The translations under genes and the position numbers were made by a program. The notes under the pieces are model-generated. The model saw nothing but the letters and a program-made list of their open reading frames with translations, searched no databases and had not been told where the DNA came from. DNA of 64,000 nucleotides from Nonomuraea typhae (GTDB taxonomy: Bacteria; Actinomycetota; Actinomycetes; Streptosporangiales; Streptosporangiaceae): positions 62,001 through 126,000 of the forward strand of contig NZ_VRLV01000002.1 of the NCBI RefSeq assembly GCF_009760925.1, read 5' to 3'. Position 1 is the first letter of the stretch. Every line of letters begins with the position of its first letter. Positions 7,527-15,544 of the stretch are shown here, one piece after another.

Positions 7527-7594
7527 CATCCTGACGGCCGCCCCATCCTGACGGCCGCCCCATCCTGACGGCCGCCGCAGCGTGACGGCCGCCG
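7527..7594. repeat. Four tandem 17-bp units
   Basis: CATCCTGACGGCCGCCC occurs at 7527-7543 and 7544-7560, then with a last-base change at 7561-7577, and diverged (CAGCGTGACGGCCGCCG) at 7578-7594. The array starts 7 bp after the 6PGDH stop. The last copy forms the left arm of the hairpin at 7587-7610. Confidence 0.85.
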
Positions 7595-7610
7595 CCGGGA
7601 TGCGGCGGCC
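7587..7610. terminator. Hairpin between convergent genes
   Basis: GGCCGCCGC (7587-7595) and GCGGCGGCC (7602-7610) form a 9-bp perfect stem with loop CGGGAT. It lies between the convergent ends of the 6PGDH (7520) and GH39-like (7615) genes. There is no U-tract; a bidirectional terminator is inferred. Confidence 0.5.
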
Positions 7611-7614
7611 GGGG

Positions 7615-9411
7615 TCATGGCTGGAGTCTGGTCAGTTCCACGAAGGACACCCCCGGCATGGGCAGCAGGAACTCCAGCCGCACCGGCCCCCGCACGCGCA
7701 CCGGCGGCGCCAGCTCGGCCAGGCCGTCGGCGGCGGCCAGTTCCGCCCACTGCCCGGCCGCGGGCCAGTCGCCGCCGCCCATCCCCTGCCAGACCGCCTC
7801 GATGTTGGTGTGCCGCTCGTCGATGCGGTGGTGGGTGAGCTGGTGCTCGCCCTCCAGGCCGGGGATCTCCAGGGTGACCGTGCGGGCCAGGCCGGGATCG
7901 CCGCCGGCCTGGGCGTGGTTGAGGGTGCCGTTCCAGAGCAGCACGCCGACGCGGCCGTCGTCGTGGCGGGCGGCCCAGACCTCCACGCCGCCGGGGTCGC
8001 CGCTCACCTCGGCGGCCAGCTCCTGCGGGCCCAGGCGGGCGGCCAGGGCGAGTGCGTGGTAGCGGGGTTTGCGCAGGTTGCCGACGGTCAGCAGGCCGAA
8101 GCCGCCGTGGAACAGGCGGGGCGGGCGGCCCAGTTCCTCGAAGTGGTCGGAGGCCACCCAGTGCGCCAGCGCCTCCAGCCGACCGGCCGCCGCCTTCATG
8201 CCGTGCAGCAGGAAGGCGGCGCCGAACGGGCCGTCGCCGATGCTGTGGAAGTGGGTGGGCGTGGGCCCCCACTCGGTCCACCAGATCGGCGTTCCGGCGC
8301 GGCCGTGGCGCTGGAGGGCGGGGCGCCAGTCGAGCGGGGCGTTGCCGTAGGTGTGGGTGGAGACGAAGTCGAGCGCGGCGCCGGACTCGCCCACGTGGGC
8401 CAGCAGCTCCTCGACCCAGCCGTTGGCCGCCGAGGCGGGGCCGCCCACCCGCAGGTCCGGGTGGACGTTCTTCACCGCCGCCGCCGTGACGTCATAAAGC
8501 AGGAAATATTCGGATGGCGTGCCGGACCAGAAGACCGCCAGGTTGGCCTCGTTCCACACCTCGAAGGCCCAGTTGTCCACGAGCTCCTGGATCCCGTAGC
8601 GCTCGGCCAGATGCTCCACCAGCGCCCTGACCAGGTCGCCCCACGCCTCGAAGTCCTTGGGCGGCGAGATGATCGCCTGGTAGCCGAAGACCGTCTTCGA
8701 CGGGTCGGCGGCCAGGTCGCGCGGCATGTACCCGAGCTCCACGACCGGCCGCAGCCCGAACTCCATGATGGTGTCGTAGACCCGGTCCACCCCGCTGAAG
8801 TCGTAGACCGGGGCCCCGTCCACCTCCTTGTACACGCCGAGGTCGTCGCAGAGGATGGCGTGCGCCCGCACGGTCTGGACGCCGAGCTCCTCCCGCACCC
8901 TCCTGAGGGCGGCGGTCAGCTCCGGCCCGATCGGGCGGCCGCCGGTGTGGTCCTCGCTGAGCATGTGCGACAGGTGCTCCGAGCCGATCATGAACTGCCA
9001 CGGCCTGGGCAACGGGCGGGTGACCGTACCCGGATCGACCCGCACGACGACGCCCGCCGGCCCGTCCAACGGCCCGGCGTGGACCGGCGCCGAGAAGGCG
9101 CCGGTCACCTCCATGCTGGCCACGGCGGCCACCGCGTAGGCGGCCGGGCCGTGGCCGGTGTCCACGAAGCGGCAGGACGGCACCGCGGGGACGTCCACGT
9201 CCGGCTGGGTGACCGGCCGGCCGTCCCTGTGCACCAGGTAGCCGATGGCGCCGGGCACCGGCTCCCAGGTCAGCGTCACGTGCCCGGCGCCCGGCTCGGC
9301 CCGCAGCCCCTCGGGGGCCGGTAGCTCGAGCCGGTTGACCGGGATGACCTCCCCCGAGGCCCGGTGGATACGTTCCTGCCAGTCACGCCGTGCGGCATCG
9401 GCCCTACTCAT
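7615..9411 (-). CDS. GH39-like glycoside hydrolase with N-terminal fibronectin type III-like domain
   Basis: Seen: 598 aa, no signal peptide. Residues about 30-110 form a fibronectin-III-like module (PAPEGLRAEPGAGHVTLTWE). A TIM barrel follows: VQTVRAHAILCDDLGVY, LRPVVELGYMP, then WAFEVWNEANLAVFWSG, carrying the NE acid/base pair, and PIWWTEWGPT with the likely nucleophile Glu. These are the GH39 (beta-xylosidase/iduronidase) and clan A hallmarks. Specificity is inferred only. It is the last gene of the LacI operon and probably cleaves imported oligosaccharides in the cytoplasm. Confidence 0.75.
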   Translation of the reverse strand: MSRADAARRDWQERIHRASGEVIPVNRLELPAPEGLRAEPGAGHVTLTWEPVPGAIGYLVHRDGRPVTQPDVDVPAVPSCRFVDTGHGPAAYAVAAVASMEVTGAFSAPVHAGPLDGPAGVVVRVDPGTVTRPLPRPWQFMIGSEHLSHMLSEDHTGGRPIGPELTAALRRVREELGVQTVRAHAILCDDLGVYKEVDGAPVYDFSGVDRVYDTIMEFGLRPVVELGYMPRDLAADPSKTVFGYQAIISPPKDFEAWGDLVRALVEHLAERYGIQELVDNWAFEVWNEANLAVFWSGTPSEYFLLYDVTAAAVKNVHPDLRVGGPASAANGWVEELLAHVGESGAALDFVSTHTYGNAPLDWRPALQRHGRAGTPIWWTEWGPTPTHFHSIGDGPFGAAFLLHGMKAAAGRLEALAHWVASDHFEELGRPPRLFHGGFGLLTVGNLRKPRYHALALAARLGPQELAAEVSGDPGGVEVWAARHDDGRVGVLLWNGTLNHAQAGGDPGLARTVTLEIPGLEGEHQLTHHRIDERHTNIEAVWQGMGGGDWPAAGQWAELAAADGLAELAPPVRVRGPVRLEFLLPMPGVSFVELTRLQP

Positions 9412-9429
9412 CGTGTGAAATTTCCCTTT

Positions 9430-10947
9430 CTATCGGGTGGTGGCGGGTGGGACGACGTCCCAGGATTCAAGCCCCATCACCGGACGGAGCCTGGCCTCGA
9501 CGGCGGGCGTGCCGAAGTAGCGGTGCATGTTGCCGCGCGCCAGCAGGTTGCCCAGCGCGGCCATGACCATGCCCTGGTCCAGCGCGAGATACCAGCGCGA
9601 CACGGTGCCCGACCTGACCGCGACGCTGTCGTAGAAGCCGCCGGGCCCGTAGGCGTCGAAGTCCCGCTTCAGCTTGGCCAGGTTCGCCATCGCCTGCTTC
9701 TTCGCGTACGGCAGAGCCAGGAAGGAGGCATGCGGCGTGACGACCCCGTCGCCGAAGGCGGCCGGCTCCGGCTGGGCGGGGCGGCAGCCCTCGTACCCCG
9801 GGTCGGTCTGGGTGCGTTCCCTGTCGGAGGTGTATCCGGGGGCGTCCATGCCCAGCGGGTCCACGCCGTACTCGCGGTAGCCGCCGTGCGGGTCGTTGGC
9901 CGGCGAGAAGCCCCAGTAGCCGTATTTCGCCTCGTCCAGCCCGTGCTGGATCTGGCCCTGGACGAAGACCGGATGGTTGCGGCCCCAGCTCCTGGGCGCC
10001 CAGGCCGCCTCGGGCACCACGAGGTCGGGCATCAGGGCCTCGAACATCGATCCGCCCCAGTTGGGGACGTAGCGCATGCCGCGGTAGCCGTACGTGCCCT
10101 CCCAGACCTTGACGCCCAGGTACTCCTTCCAGGAGCCGGCCGGTTTCTGGTCCTGCCAGGCCCAGTCGCAGCCGGCGTCGGGGAAGGTGCGGTAGATGCC
10201 GAAGTAGTGCTCACGCGGGATCTGGCCGAGGGCGATGCCGACATAGGTGGCGATGCGGGTCTCGGCGGGGGCGCCGTAGTGGTGGCAGGTGGAGTAGACG
10301 ATCGTGCCGGTGCCGGGGTAGTCGGTCTCCACCGAGCAGCCTTCGGGTTTCTCCGGCCAGAAGCCGCCGCGGATCAGGCCGGTCCCGGCGTCGGGGCGGG
10401 CGGCGGGGTCGTAGTAGGAGGCGAAGTTCATGGAGCGGGCCAGGCGGGTGGCCTTGGCCGCGTGCTGGGGCATGGCCTTGGGCAGCATCATCAGCGCGGT
10501 GGCCAGCCAGCCGTTGTCCACGCTGGAGGCGAAGAGCCGGACCGGGTCGCCGCTCTCCGGCCAGACGCGGACGAGCGCGAGCGTGGCCGGGTCGTACCAG
10601 TTGTAGTACTGGCCGGTGGGGGCGTGGCGCTCCATCTTCTCCAGTGCGGCCAGGACCCGGCCCACGCGCCCGGCGGCGTCGCCGGCGTTGATGAGGCCGA
10701 GGTCGCGGGCGGTGAGCGTGCTCCAGACGTAGGTGGCGACGTTGGTGGGCGAGGTGACCTTGGCCCGGGTGCGCAGGTCGCCGGTGACCTTGTCGGCGGG
10801 CAGGCCGGTGGCGGGCTCGACCATGGCGCTCATCGAGCGCCACGTGTCCTTCGCATACCTATAGAGCGATAAATCGGGATCTGTTGCTGATACCGGTGTC
10901 GTTGCGAGCAGGCCGATCAGCAGGGTCTTGAACAGCATGGACGGCAC
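9430..10947 (-). CDS. Secreted glucoamylase-family (DUF3131/GH144-like) glycoside hydrolase
   Basis: Seen: 505 aa. The N-terminus MPSMLFKTLLIGLLATTPVSA is a Sec signal peptide. The mature protein has helical repeats typical of an (alpha/alpha)6 barrel: SPTNVATYVWSTLTARDLGLI, YNWYDPATL, SSVDNGWLATALMML, and later WGGSMFEALMPDLV, GFSPANDPHGGY and DQGMVMAALGNLL. These match the DUF3131/glycoamylase-like (PF10091) pattern, the fold that contains GH144 beta-1,2-glucanases. Substrate cannot be fixed. It acts outside the cell and would feed oligosaccharides to the adjacent ABC transporter. Confidence 0.7.
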   Translation of the reverse strand: MPSMLFKTLLIGLLATTPVSATDPDLSLYRYAKDTWRSMSAMVEPATGLPADKVTGDLRTRAKVTSPTNVATYVWSTLTARDLGLINAGDAAGRVGRVLAALEKMERHAPTGQYYNWYDPATLALVRVWPESGDPVRLFASSVDNGWLATALMMLPKAMPQHAAKATRLARSMNFASYYDPAARPDAGTGLIRGGFWPEKPEGCSVETDYPGTGTIVYSTCHHYGAPAETRIATYVGIALGQIPREHYFGIYRTFPDAGCDWAWQDQKPAGSWKEYLGVKVWEGTYGYRGMRYVPNWGGSMFEALMPDLVVPEAAWAPRSWGRNHPVFVQGQIQHGLDEAKYGYWGFSPANDPHGGYREYGVDPLGMDAPGYTSDRERTQTDPGYEGCRPAQPEPAAFGDGVVTPHASFLALPYAKKQAMANLAKLKRDFDAYGPGGFYDSVAVRSGTVSRWYLALDQGMVMAALGNLLARGNMHRYFGTPAVEARLRPVMGLESWDVVPPATTR

Positions 10948-10950
10948 TCC

Positions 10951-11772
10951 TTACTTGAGGCCGGAGGTGGCGATTCCCTGGACGAAGAAGCGCTGCAAGA
11001 CCACGAAGAGGATCAAGATCGGCGCGACCACGATCATCGCGCCGGCGACCAGCAGGTTGTAGTGGGTGGTCTCCTGTCCGTTGAGGATGTTGAGGGCGAC
11101 CGGCAGCGTGTAGACGTCCTCCGACTGCGCCACGACCGCGGGCCAGAGGAAGTTGTTCCACGCGTTCAGGAAGGTGATCAGCCCCAGCGTGGCCAGTGCC
11201 GGTCTGCACAGGGGCAGCACGATCCGGAAGAAGATCCGGAACTCCCCCGCCCCGTCGACCCGGGCGGCGTGGATGAGCTCGTCGGGCAGCTCGGCGATGA
11301 ACTGCCGCATCATGAACACGCCCAGTGGCGCGATCAGCCCCGGCAGGATGATGCCGAGGAAGGTGTTGACCAGGCCCAGCCGCGAGATCAGCACGAACTG
11401 CGGGATCATGAGCACGATCGCCGGGACCGCCATCTGGGCCAGGACCAGCGCGAACGCCGCGTTCTTTCCCCGGAAGCGGAGCTTGGCGAAGCCGTACCCG
11501 ACCATCGAGCAGAAGAGCAGGTTGCCCGCGACGACGGCCAGCGACACGATCACCGAGTTCACGAACGCCTGCCCGATGTGCACGCGCTCCAGCAGCTCGG
11601 CGTAGTTGCCCAGCGTCCAGGTCTCCGGCAGGAACGTCGGCGGGTCGCGGCGGATCTCCGGCTCGGGCTTGAGCGAGCTCAGCCCGGCCCACAGGAACGG
11701 CCCGGTGACCAGCAGCAGCCCGAGCGCGAGGCCGGCGTAGGTGAGCAGGTGCTGCCTGCGGGTGCGTCTCAT
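10951..11772 (-). CDS. Carbohydrate ABC transporter permease, MalG type
   Basis: Seen: 273 aa, six membrane segments. The EAA loop reads ELPDELIHAARVDGAGEFRIFFRIVLPLCRPA, the contact site for the ATPase in CUT1 permeases. ATG 11772 overlaps the stop of the upstream permease by 4 bp (ATGA), so they are translationally coupled. Partner of the MalF-type permease at 11769-12653 and the binding protein at 12650-13912. No ATPase gene is in the operon. Confidence 0.9.
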   Translation of the reverse strand: MRRTRRQHLLTYAGLALGLLLVTGPFLWAGLSSLKPEPEIRRDPPTFLPETWTLGNYAELLERVHIGQAFVNSVIVSLAVVAGNLLFCSMVGYGFAKLRFRGKNAAFALVLAQMAVPAIVLMIPQFVLISRLGLVNTFLGIILPGLIAPLGVFMMRQFIAELPDELIHAARVDGAGEFRIFFRIVLPLCRPALATLGLITFLNAWNNFLWPAVVAQSEDVYTLPVALNILNGQETTHYNLLVAGAMIVVAPILILFVVLQRFFVQGIATSGLK

Positions 11773-12653
11773 CGCCGCCTCCCGATCCTGAGCTGCAGCA
11801 CCGCCAGCGCGATGATCACCGTGAAGAGCACGGTGGCCGCGGCCCCCGCGTAGCCGTAGTTGCCGACGCCGAACTGCTTCCAGATGGCCAGCGAGACCGA
11901 CAGCGTCGAGTTGAGCGGCCCGCCGCCGGTCATGACCAGGGGCTCCTCCATGAACTGCAGGAAGCCGACGGTGCTGTAGACGGTGCAGAACAGGATCACC
12001 GGCCGCAGCTGCGGCACCGTGATCGACCAGAAGCGCTGCCACCGGCTCGCGCCGTCGACCTCCGCCGCCTCGTAGAACTCGCGCGGGATCCCCTGCAGCG
12101 CCGCCAGGAAGACGACCATGTCGAAGCCGAACCCGCGCCAGGCGGTCATGACGATGATGGACGGCAGCGCCGTACGCTCATCCTGCAGCCAGGCTGGGCC
12201 GGCGACGCCCACGAGCTCCAGCAGCCGGTTGACCAGCCCCGCCTCCGGCTCCAGCAGGAACTTCCAGGCCACGGCGATGCCGATGATGCTGGTGATGTGC
12301 GGCAGGTAGTAGCCGAGCCGGAAGAACGCGGCCGGCAGCCGGGCGATGCCCGAGTTGAGCGCGACCGCCGCGGCCAGCCCCAGCCCGATCGTCAGCGGCA
12401 GGCAGAACAGCACGAAGACCAGCGTGTTGAGCGCCGCCCTGACCATGGAGGCGTCCTGGGCCAGCCGGATGTAGTTCTCCACCCCGACCGGGTCGACGGC
12501 GAGCACGTCGGCCACGTCGGTGCTGCGGAAGTCGGTGAAGCTCATCCCGAGCCCCGCCAGCAGCGGCCCGAGGTAGAACACGACGAACATGAGCAGGAAG
12601 GGCAGCACGAACACCCAGCCGACCCCCGCTCTCCGCGCGTGCCCCACGATCAC
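11769..12653 (-). CDS. Carbohydrate ABC transporter permease, MalF type
   Basis: Seen: 294 aa. An N-terminal cytoplasmic stretch is followed by LPFLLMFVVFYLGPLLAGLGMSF (TM1) and five more segments. The EAA loop is GIPREFYEAAEVDGASRWQRFWSITVPQLRPV. It overlaps the binding-protein gene upstream by 4 bp and MalG downstream by 4 bp, so all three are one coupled unit. It forms a heterodimeric pore with the MalG partner. Confidence 0.9.
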   Translation of the reverse strand: MIVGHARRAGVGWVFVLPFLLMFVVFYLGPLLAGLGMSFTDFRSTDVADVLAVDPVGVENYIRLAQDASMVRAALNTLVFVLFCLPLTIGLGLAAAVALNSGIARLPAAFFRLGYYLPHITSIIGIAVAWKFLLEPEAGLVNRLLELVGVAGPAWLQDERTALPSIIVMTAWRGFGFDMVVFLAALQGIPREFYEAAEVDGASRWQRFWSITVPQLRPVILFCTVYSTVGFLQFMEEPLVMTGGGPLNSTLSVSLAIWKQFGVGNYGYAGAAATVLFTVIIALAVLQLRIGRRR

Positions 12654-13912
12654 AGGCCGGTGCCGAACGTGTCGGCCTGCGCCTGGATGGCCTTGGCCGC
12701 CTGCTCGGGCGTGGTCCGGCCGCGGGCGATCTTCTCCAGCTCACCCTCGATCACCCGCGCGAGCTGCTCCCACGTCGGGAACGGCGGCGGCGTCTTGGCG
12801 TCCTTCAGCTGCTCGCCGAAGACCTTCAGCTGCGGGTCCGCGCTCAGTTCCGGCTCCTGCCAGGCGGCTTGTACGGCGGGCAGCGCCTTCACCGCCTGAT
12901 ACCACGTCGCCTGCACCTTGGGCTCGCTCAACCACCGGACGAACGACCAGGCGGCGTCGCGGTTCTTCGCCTTCTTGAACACCACCAGGTCGGCGCCGCC
13001 GACGAAGCTGGTGCCGCTCTTCGGGCCCTTCGGGTAGGTCACCAGGCCGAACCTGCCCGCGAACCCGGCCCCGCCGTCCTTCTCCAGCACCCCGGCCATC
13101 CAGGGCCCGGAGACGAACGCGCCGACCTCGCCCTTGATGAAGTTCTGCGGGAAGGCGCCCCTCGGGGTGTCGCTGGGCGCCAGCTTCTCCTGGAAGAAGG
13201 AGGCGTACTGCTTGAGCCCGGCCACGGCCTCGGGCGTGTCGAAGGTGTACGCGCCGTCCTTGACGATCTCGCCGCCCGCCTGCCAGATGAGCGGCAGCAG
13301 TTCCTGCCAGGAGCCTTCCATGTAGCCCTGGTTGTAGCCCTTCCCGGCGCCGCCCTTGTCCTTGAGCGCCTGGATGAACGTCTTCCACTCCGCCCATGTC
13401 GCCGGCGGTTGCACGCCCGCCTTCCGCGCCTGGTCCTTGCGGTAGTAGAGGACGCGGGTCTCGACGTACCAGGGCACGCCGTACGCGGTACCGTTGACGT
13501 CGACCGTCTGCCACGCGCCGGGGAAGAACGCGGCCTTGTCCACGACGTTGCCGGGTGTCGCTTCCAGCGCGCCCGTCTTGGACAGCTCCCCGGCCCAGGT
13601 GGAGCCGATCATGCTCACGTCGGGGGTGGCGGACCCGGCGATGGCCGAGGTGATCTTGTCGTGCGCGACCTCCCAGCTGATGGGCGTCACGTTGATCGTC
13701 ACGCCGGGGTTGGCCGCCTCGAACTTCTTCGCGAAGGCGCCCAGCGCCTTGCCCTCCTCACCGATGGCCCAGACCGTGACCTCGCCCGACAGCTTGCCCG
13801 TCGTGACGTCCGCGGCCTGCTGCGGCGCCGTGCCCGCGCCGCGTCCGCAGGCCGTGCCCAGGACCGCGAGCGCGATCAGCCCGGCGGCCGCGCGCCTGGT
13901 GGTGGTGTTCAT
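12650..13912 (-). CDS. Extracellular sugar-binding lipoprotein (CUT1)
   Basis: Seen: 420 aa. Signal peptide with lipobox LAVLGTACG; Cys at about 22 would be lipidated. The mature part is a family 1 solute-binding protein: VTVWAIGEEGKALGAFAKKFEAANPGVTINV at the start, SMIGSTWAGELSKTGAL, then DAAWSFVRWLSEPKVQATWY near the C-terminus. It captures a sugar for the two permeases that follow. The start overlaps the LacI stop by 4 bp, so regulator and transporter are one transcript. Confidence 0.9.
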   Translation of the reverse strand: MNTTTRRAAAGLIALAVLGTACGRGAGTAPQQAADVTTGKLSGEVTVWAIGEEGKALGAFAKKFEAANPGVTINVTPISWEVAHDKITSAIAGSATPDVSMIGSTWAGELSKTGALEATPGNVVDKAAFFPGAWQTVDVNGTAYGVPWYVETRVLYYRKDQARKAGVQPPATWAEWKTFIQALKDKGGAGKGYNQGYMEGSWQELLPLIWQAGGEIVKDGAYTFDTPEAVAGLKQYASFFQEKLAPSDTPRGAFPQNFIKGEVGAFVSGPWMAGVLEKDGGAGFAGRFGLVTYPKGPKSGTSFVGGADLVVFKKAKNRDAAWSFVRWLSEPKVQATWYQAVKALPAVQAAWQEPELSADPQLKVFGEQLKDAKTPPPFPTWEQLARVIEGELEKIARGRTTPEQAAKAIQAQADTFGTGL

Positions 13913-14904
13913 GGGGGTTCCTCCTGGGGGTGGATACCGCAGCTGGCCCGGATCACCAGCTCGGTGGTCAGCGTGAGGTGGTTGGGGGTGGAGCGCGCCC
14001 CGGTGATCAGCTCGTCGAGCGCGCGGGCCGCGCGGGCGCCGAGCTCGCGCATGGGCTGGCGGATCGTGGTCAGCGCCGGGCGGGCGTGCCGGGCGGCCAT
14101 GATGTCGTCCCAGCCGGTGACGGCCAGGTCGTCGGGTACGGCGAGGCCGAGTTCCTCGGCGGCGAGCAGCGCGCCCAGCGCCACCTCGTCGTCGGAGCAG
14201 ACGAGCGCCTGGGGCCGCTGCCGCCTGAGCAGCCGGAGGGCGGCGTCGTAGCCGTCCTCGACGGTGTACTGGCCGGTGGCCACCGCCTCGATCGCCCCGC
14301 CGAGCACCGAGCGCACGCCCTGCCAGCGCTCGTCCACGTCGTCGCCGGAGACCAGGGGCGCGCCGAGGTAGGCGAAGTGTTCGTAGCCGTGCTCCAGCAG
14401 GTGCCCGGCCAGCAGCCGCGCGGAGGCGGTGTTCTCGCTGCGCAGGGTGTCGGCGCCGGCCAGCGGCTCCCGGGAGACGAACACCAGGGGCATGCCGACC
14501 TGCACCAGCTCGGTCACGACGTCGTCCGGCGCCGTGTGCCCGAAGATCAGCAGCCCGTCCACGCGCCCGGCCAGGTCCTTGACCAGGTCGCGGACCCGGG
14601 TGCGGCCGGCGGTGGACAGGATCAGCACCGAGCGCCCGAGCTCGGCGGCGACCTCCTCGTAGCCGAGCAGCACCTCGGTGTAGTAAGGCCCCGACAGGCT
14701 GGGGAAGACGATCCCGTTGGCGGCGTGGCGCCCTTCGGCCAGGCTCACACCCAGCCGGCTCGGCGTGAAGTTCAGCTCTTCGACGGCCTTCAGGACCTTC
14801 TCCCGGGTCTTCGACGCCACCGGCCCGGTGCCACGCAGGGTCCGCGAAACCGTCGCGATCGACACCCCGGCCCGCTGGGCCACCTCGTAAATCGTTACGT
14901 CCAT
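13909..14904 (-). CDS. LacI family transcriptional regulator of the sugar operon
   Basis: Seen: 331 aa, standard length. The N-terminal HTH is TIYEVAQRAGVSIATVSRTLRG, then the hinge helix with PSRLGVSLAEGRH. A periplasmic-binding-protein-like effector domain follows, with GLLIFGHTAPDDVV and AVTGWDDIMAARHARPALTTIRQP, a LacI hallmark. Start ATG 14904 lies 15 bp from two operator copies (14919-14958). It is the first gene of the operon and probably represses itself and everything down to the GH39 gene, released by the transported sugar. Confidence 0.9.
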   Translation of the reverse strand: MDVTIYEVAQRAGVSIATVSRTLRGTGPVASKTREKVLKAVEELNFTPSRLGVSLAEGRHAANGIVFPSLSGPYYTEVLLGYEEVAAELGRSVLILSTAGRTRVRDLVKDLAGRVDGLLIFGHTAPDDVVTELVQVGMPLVFVSREPLAGADTLRSENTASARLLAGHLLEHGYEHFAYLGAPLVSGDDVDERWQGVRSVLGGAIEAVATGQYTVEDGYDAALRLLRRQRPQALVCSDDEVALGALLAAEELGLAVPDDLAVTGWDDIMAARHARPALTTIRQPMRELGARAARALDELITGARSTPNHLTLTTELVIRASCGIHPQEEPP

Positions 14905-14918
14905 CCGTACTCCCCTAG

Positions 14919-14958
14919 GTGTAAGCGGTTACACCACATCGTGTGTAACCGCTTACAC
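14919..14958. promoter_or_regulatory. Two mirror-image LacI operators
   Basis: GTGTAAGCGGTTACAC (14919-14934) and GTGTAACCGCTTACAC (14943-14958) are exact reverse complements of each other, 24 bp centre to centre. Each has the central CG and near-palindromic arms of LacI-family sites (TGTAANCGNTTACA). They sit directly upstream of the LacI start. Confidence 0.88.
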
Positions 14959-15039
14959 AAAAGGAGCATGCCAGCCACGTCAACTTCCCGTACAGGCCCC
15001 CGGGTGTAACGGTGAGGTCACGCCAGACAGGGTAGGTGC

Positions 15040-15450
15040 GTGTTCATGCTGTATGGCAAGGAACATGTCGAGAGATATCAGCAGACCGGCGGCGCCGAGG
15101 GCCACGACTGGAACGGCACCACCGTCCTGCTGCTGACCACCCGCGGCCGCAATTCCGGCCGCCCCTATACCACGCCGCTGATCTACCAGCCCCACGACAG
15201 CGACTACGTCATCGTGGCCTCGAAGGGCGGCGACCCGAACGACCCCGACTGGTACGCCAACCTGCAGGCGGATCCCGAGGTCGAGGTTCAGGTGAAGGCG
15301 GATCGGTTCAAGGCCCGCGCCAGGACCGCCACCGACGAGGAGAAGCCGGAACTGTGGGGCCTGATGACCCGCACCTGGCCGGACTACGACGACTACCAGC
15401 AGAAGACCGACCGGCCGATCCCGGTGGTCGTCCTGGAACGCATCACCTGA
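15040..15450 (+). CDS. F420-dependent nitroreductase-family (Ddn-like) oxidoreductase
   Basis: Seen: 136 aa, typical of the deazaflavin-dependent nitroreductase family. TVLLLTTRGRNSGRPYTTPLIY is the characteristic TTxGRKSGxxRxxPL-type block that binds F420 phosphate, followed by YVIVASKGGDPNDPDWYANL and a C-terminal DDYQQKTDRPIPVVVLE. GTG 15040 or ATG 15046 are both possible starts. Known: Ddn-like proteins use F420H2 to reduce quinones or nitro compounds. The substrate is unknown. It stands alone, divergent from the LacI operon. Confidence 0.85.
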   Translation: MFMLYGKEHVERYQQTGGAEGHDWNGTTVLLLTTRGRNSGRPYTTPLIYQPHDSDYVIVASKGGDPNDPDWYANLQADPEVEVQVKADRFKARARTATDEEKPELWGLMTRTWPDYDDYQQKTDRPIPVVVLERIT

Positions 15451-15544
15451 CCCCGTGCTCCCCGGCCGGCGCGGCCACCCGGCAGAAAGCGCGCCGGCTC
15501 ACCGTCCGGAACCACGCTCGCCACGGGCCGGTGGCCGCAGGCGA

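Noticed and set aside
7527-7594. 17-bp repeats considered as a CRISPR array
   Set aside because: Units abut without spacers; no cas gene in the window.
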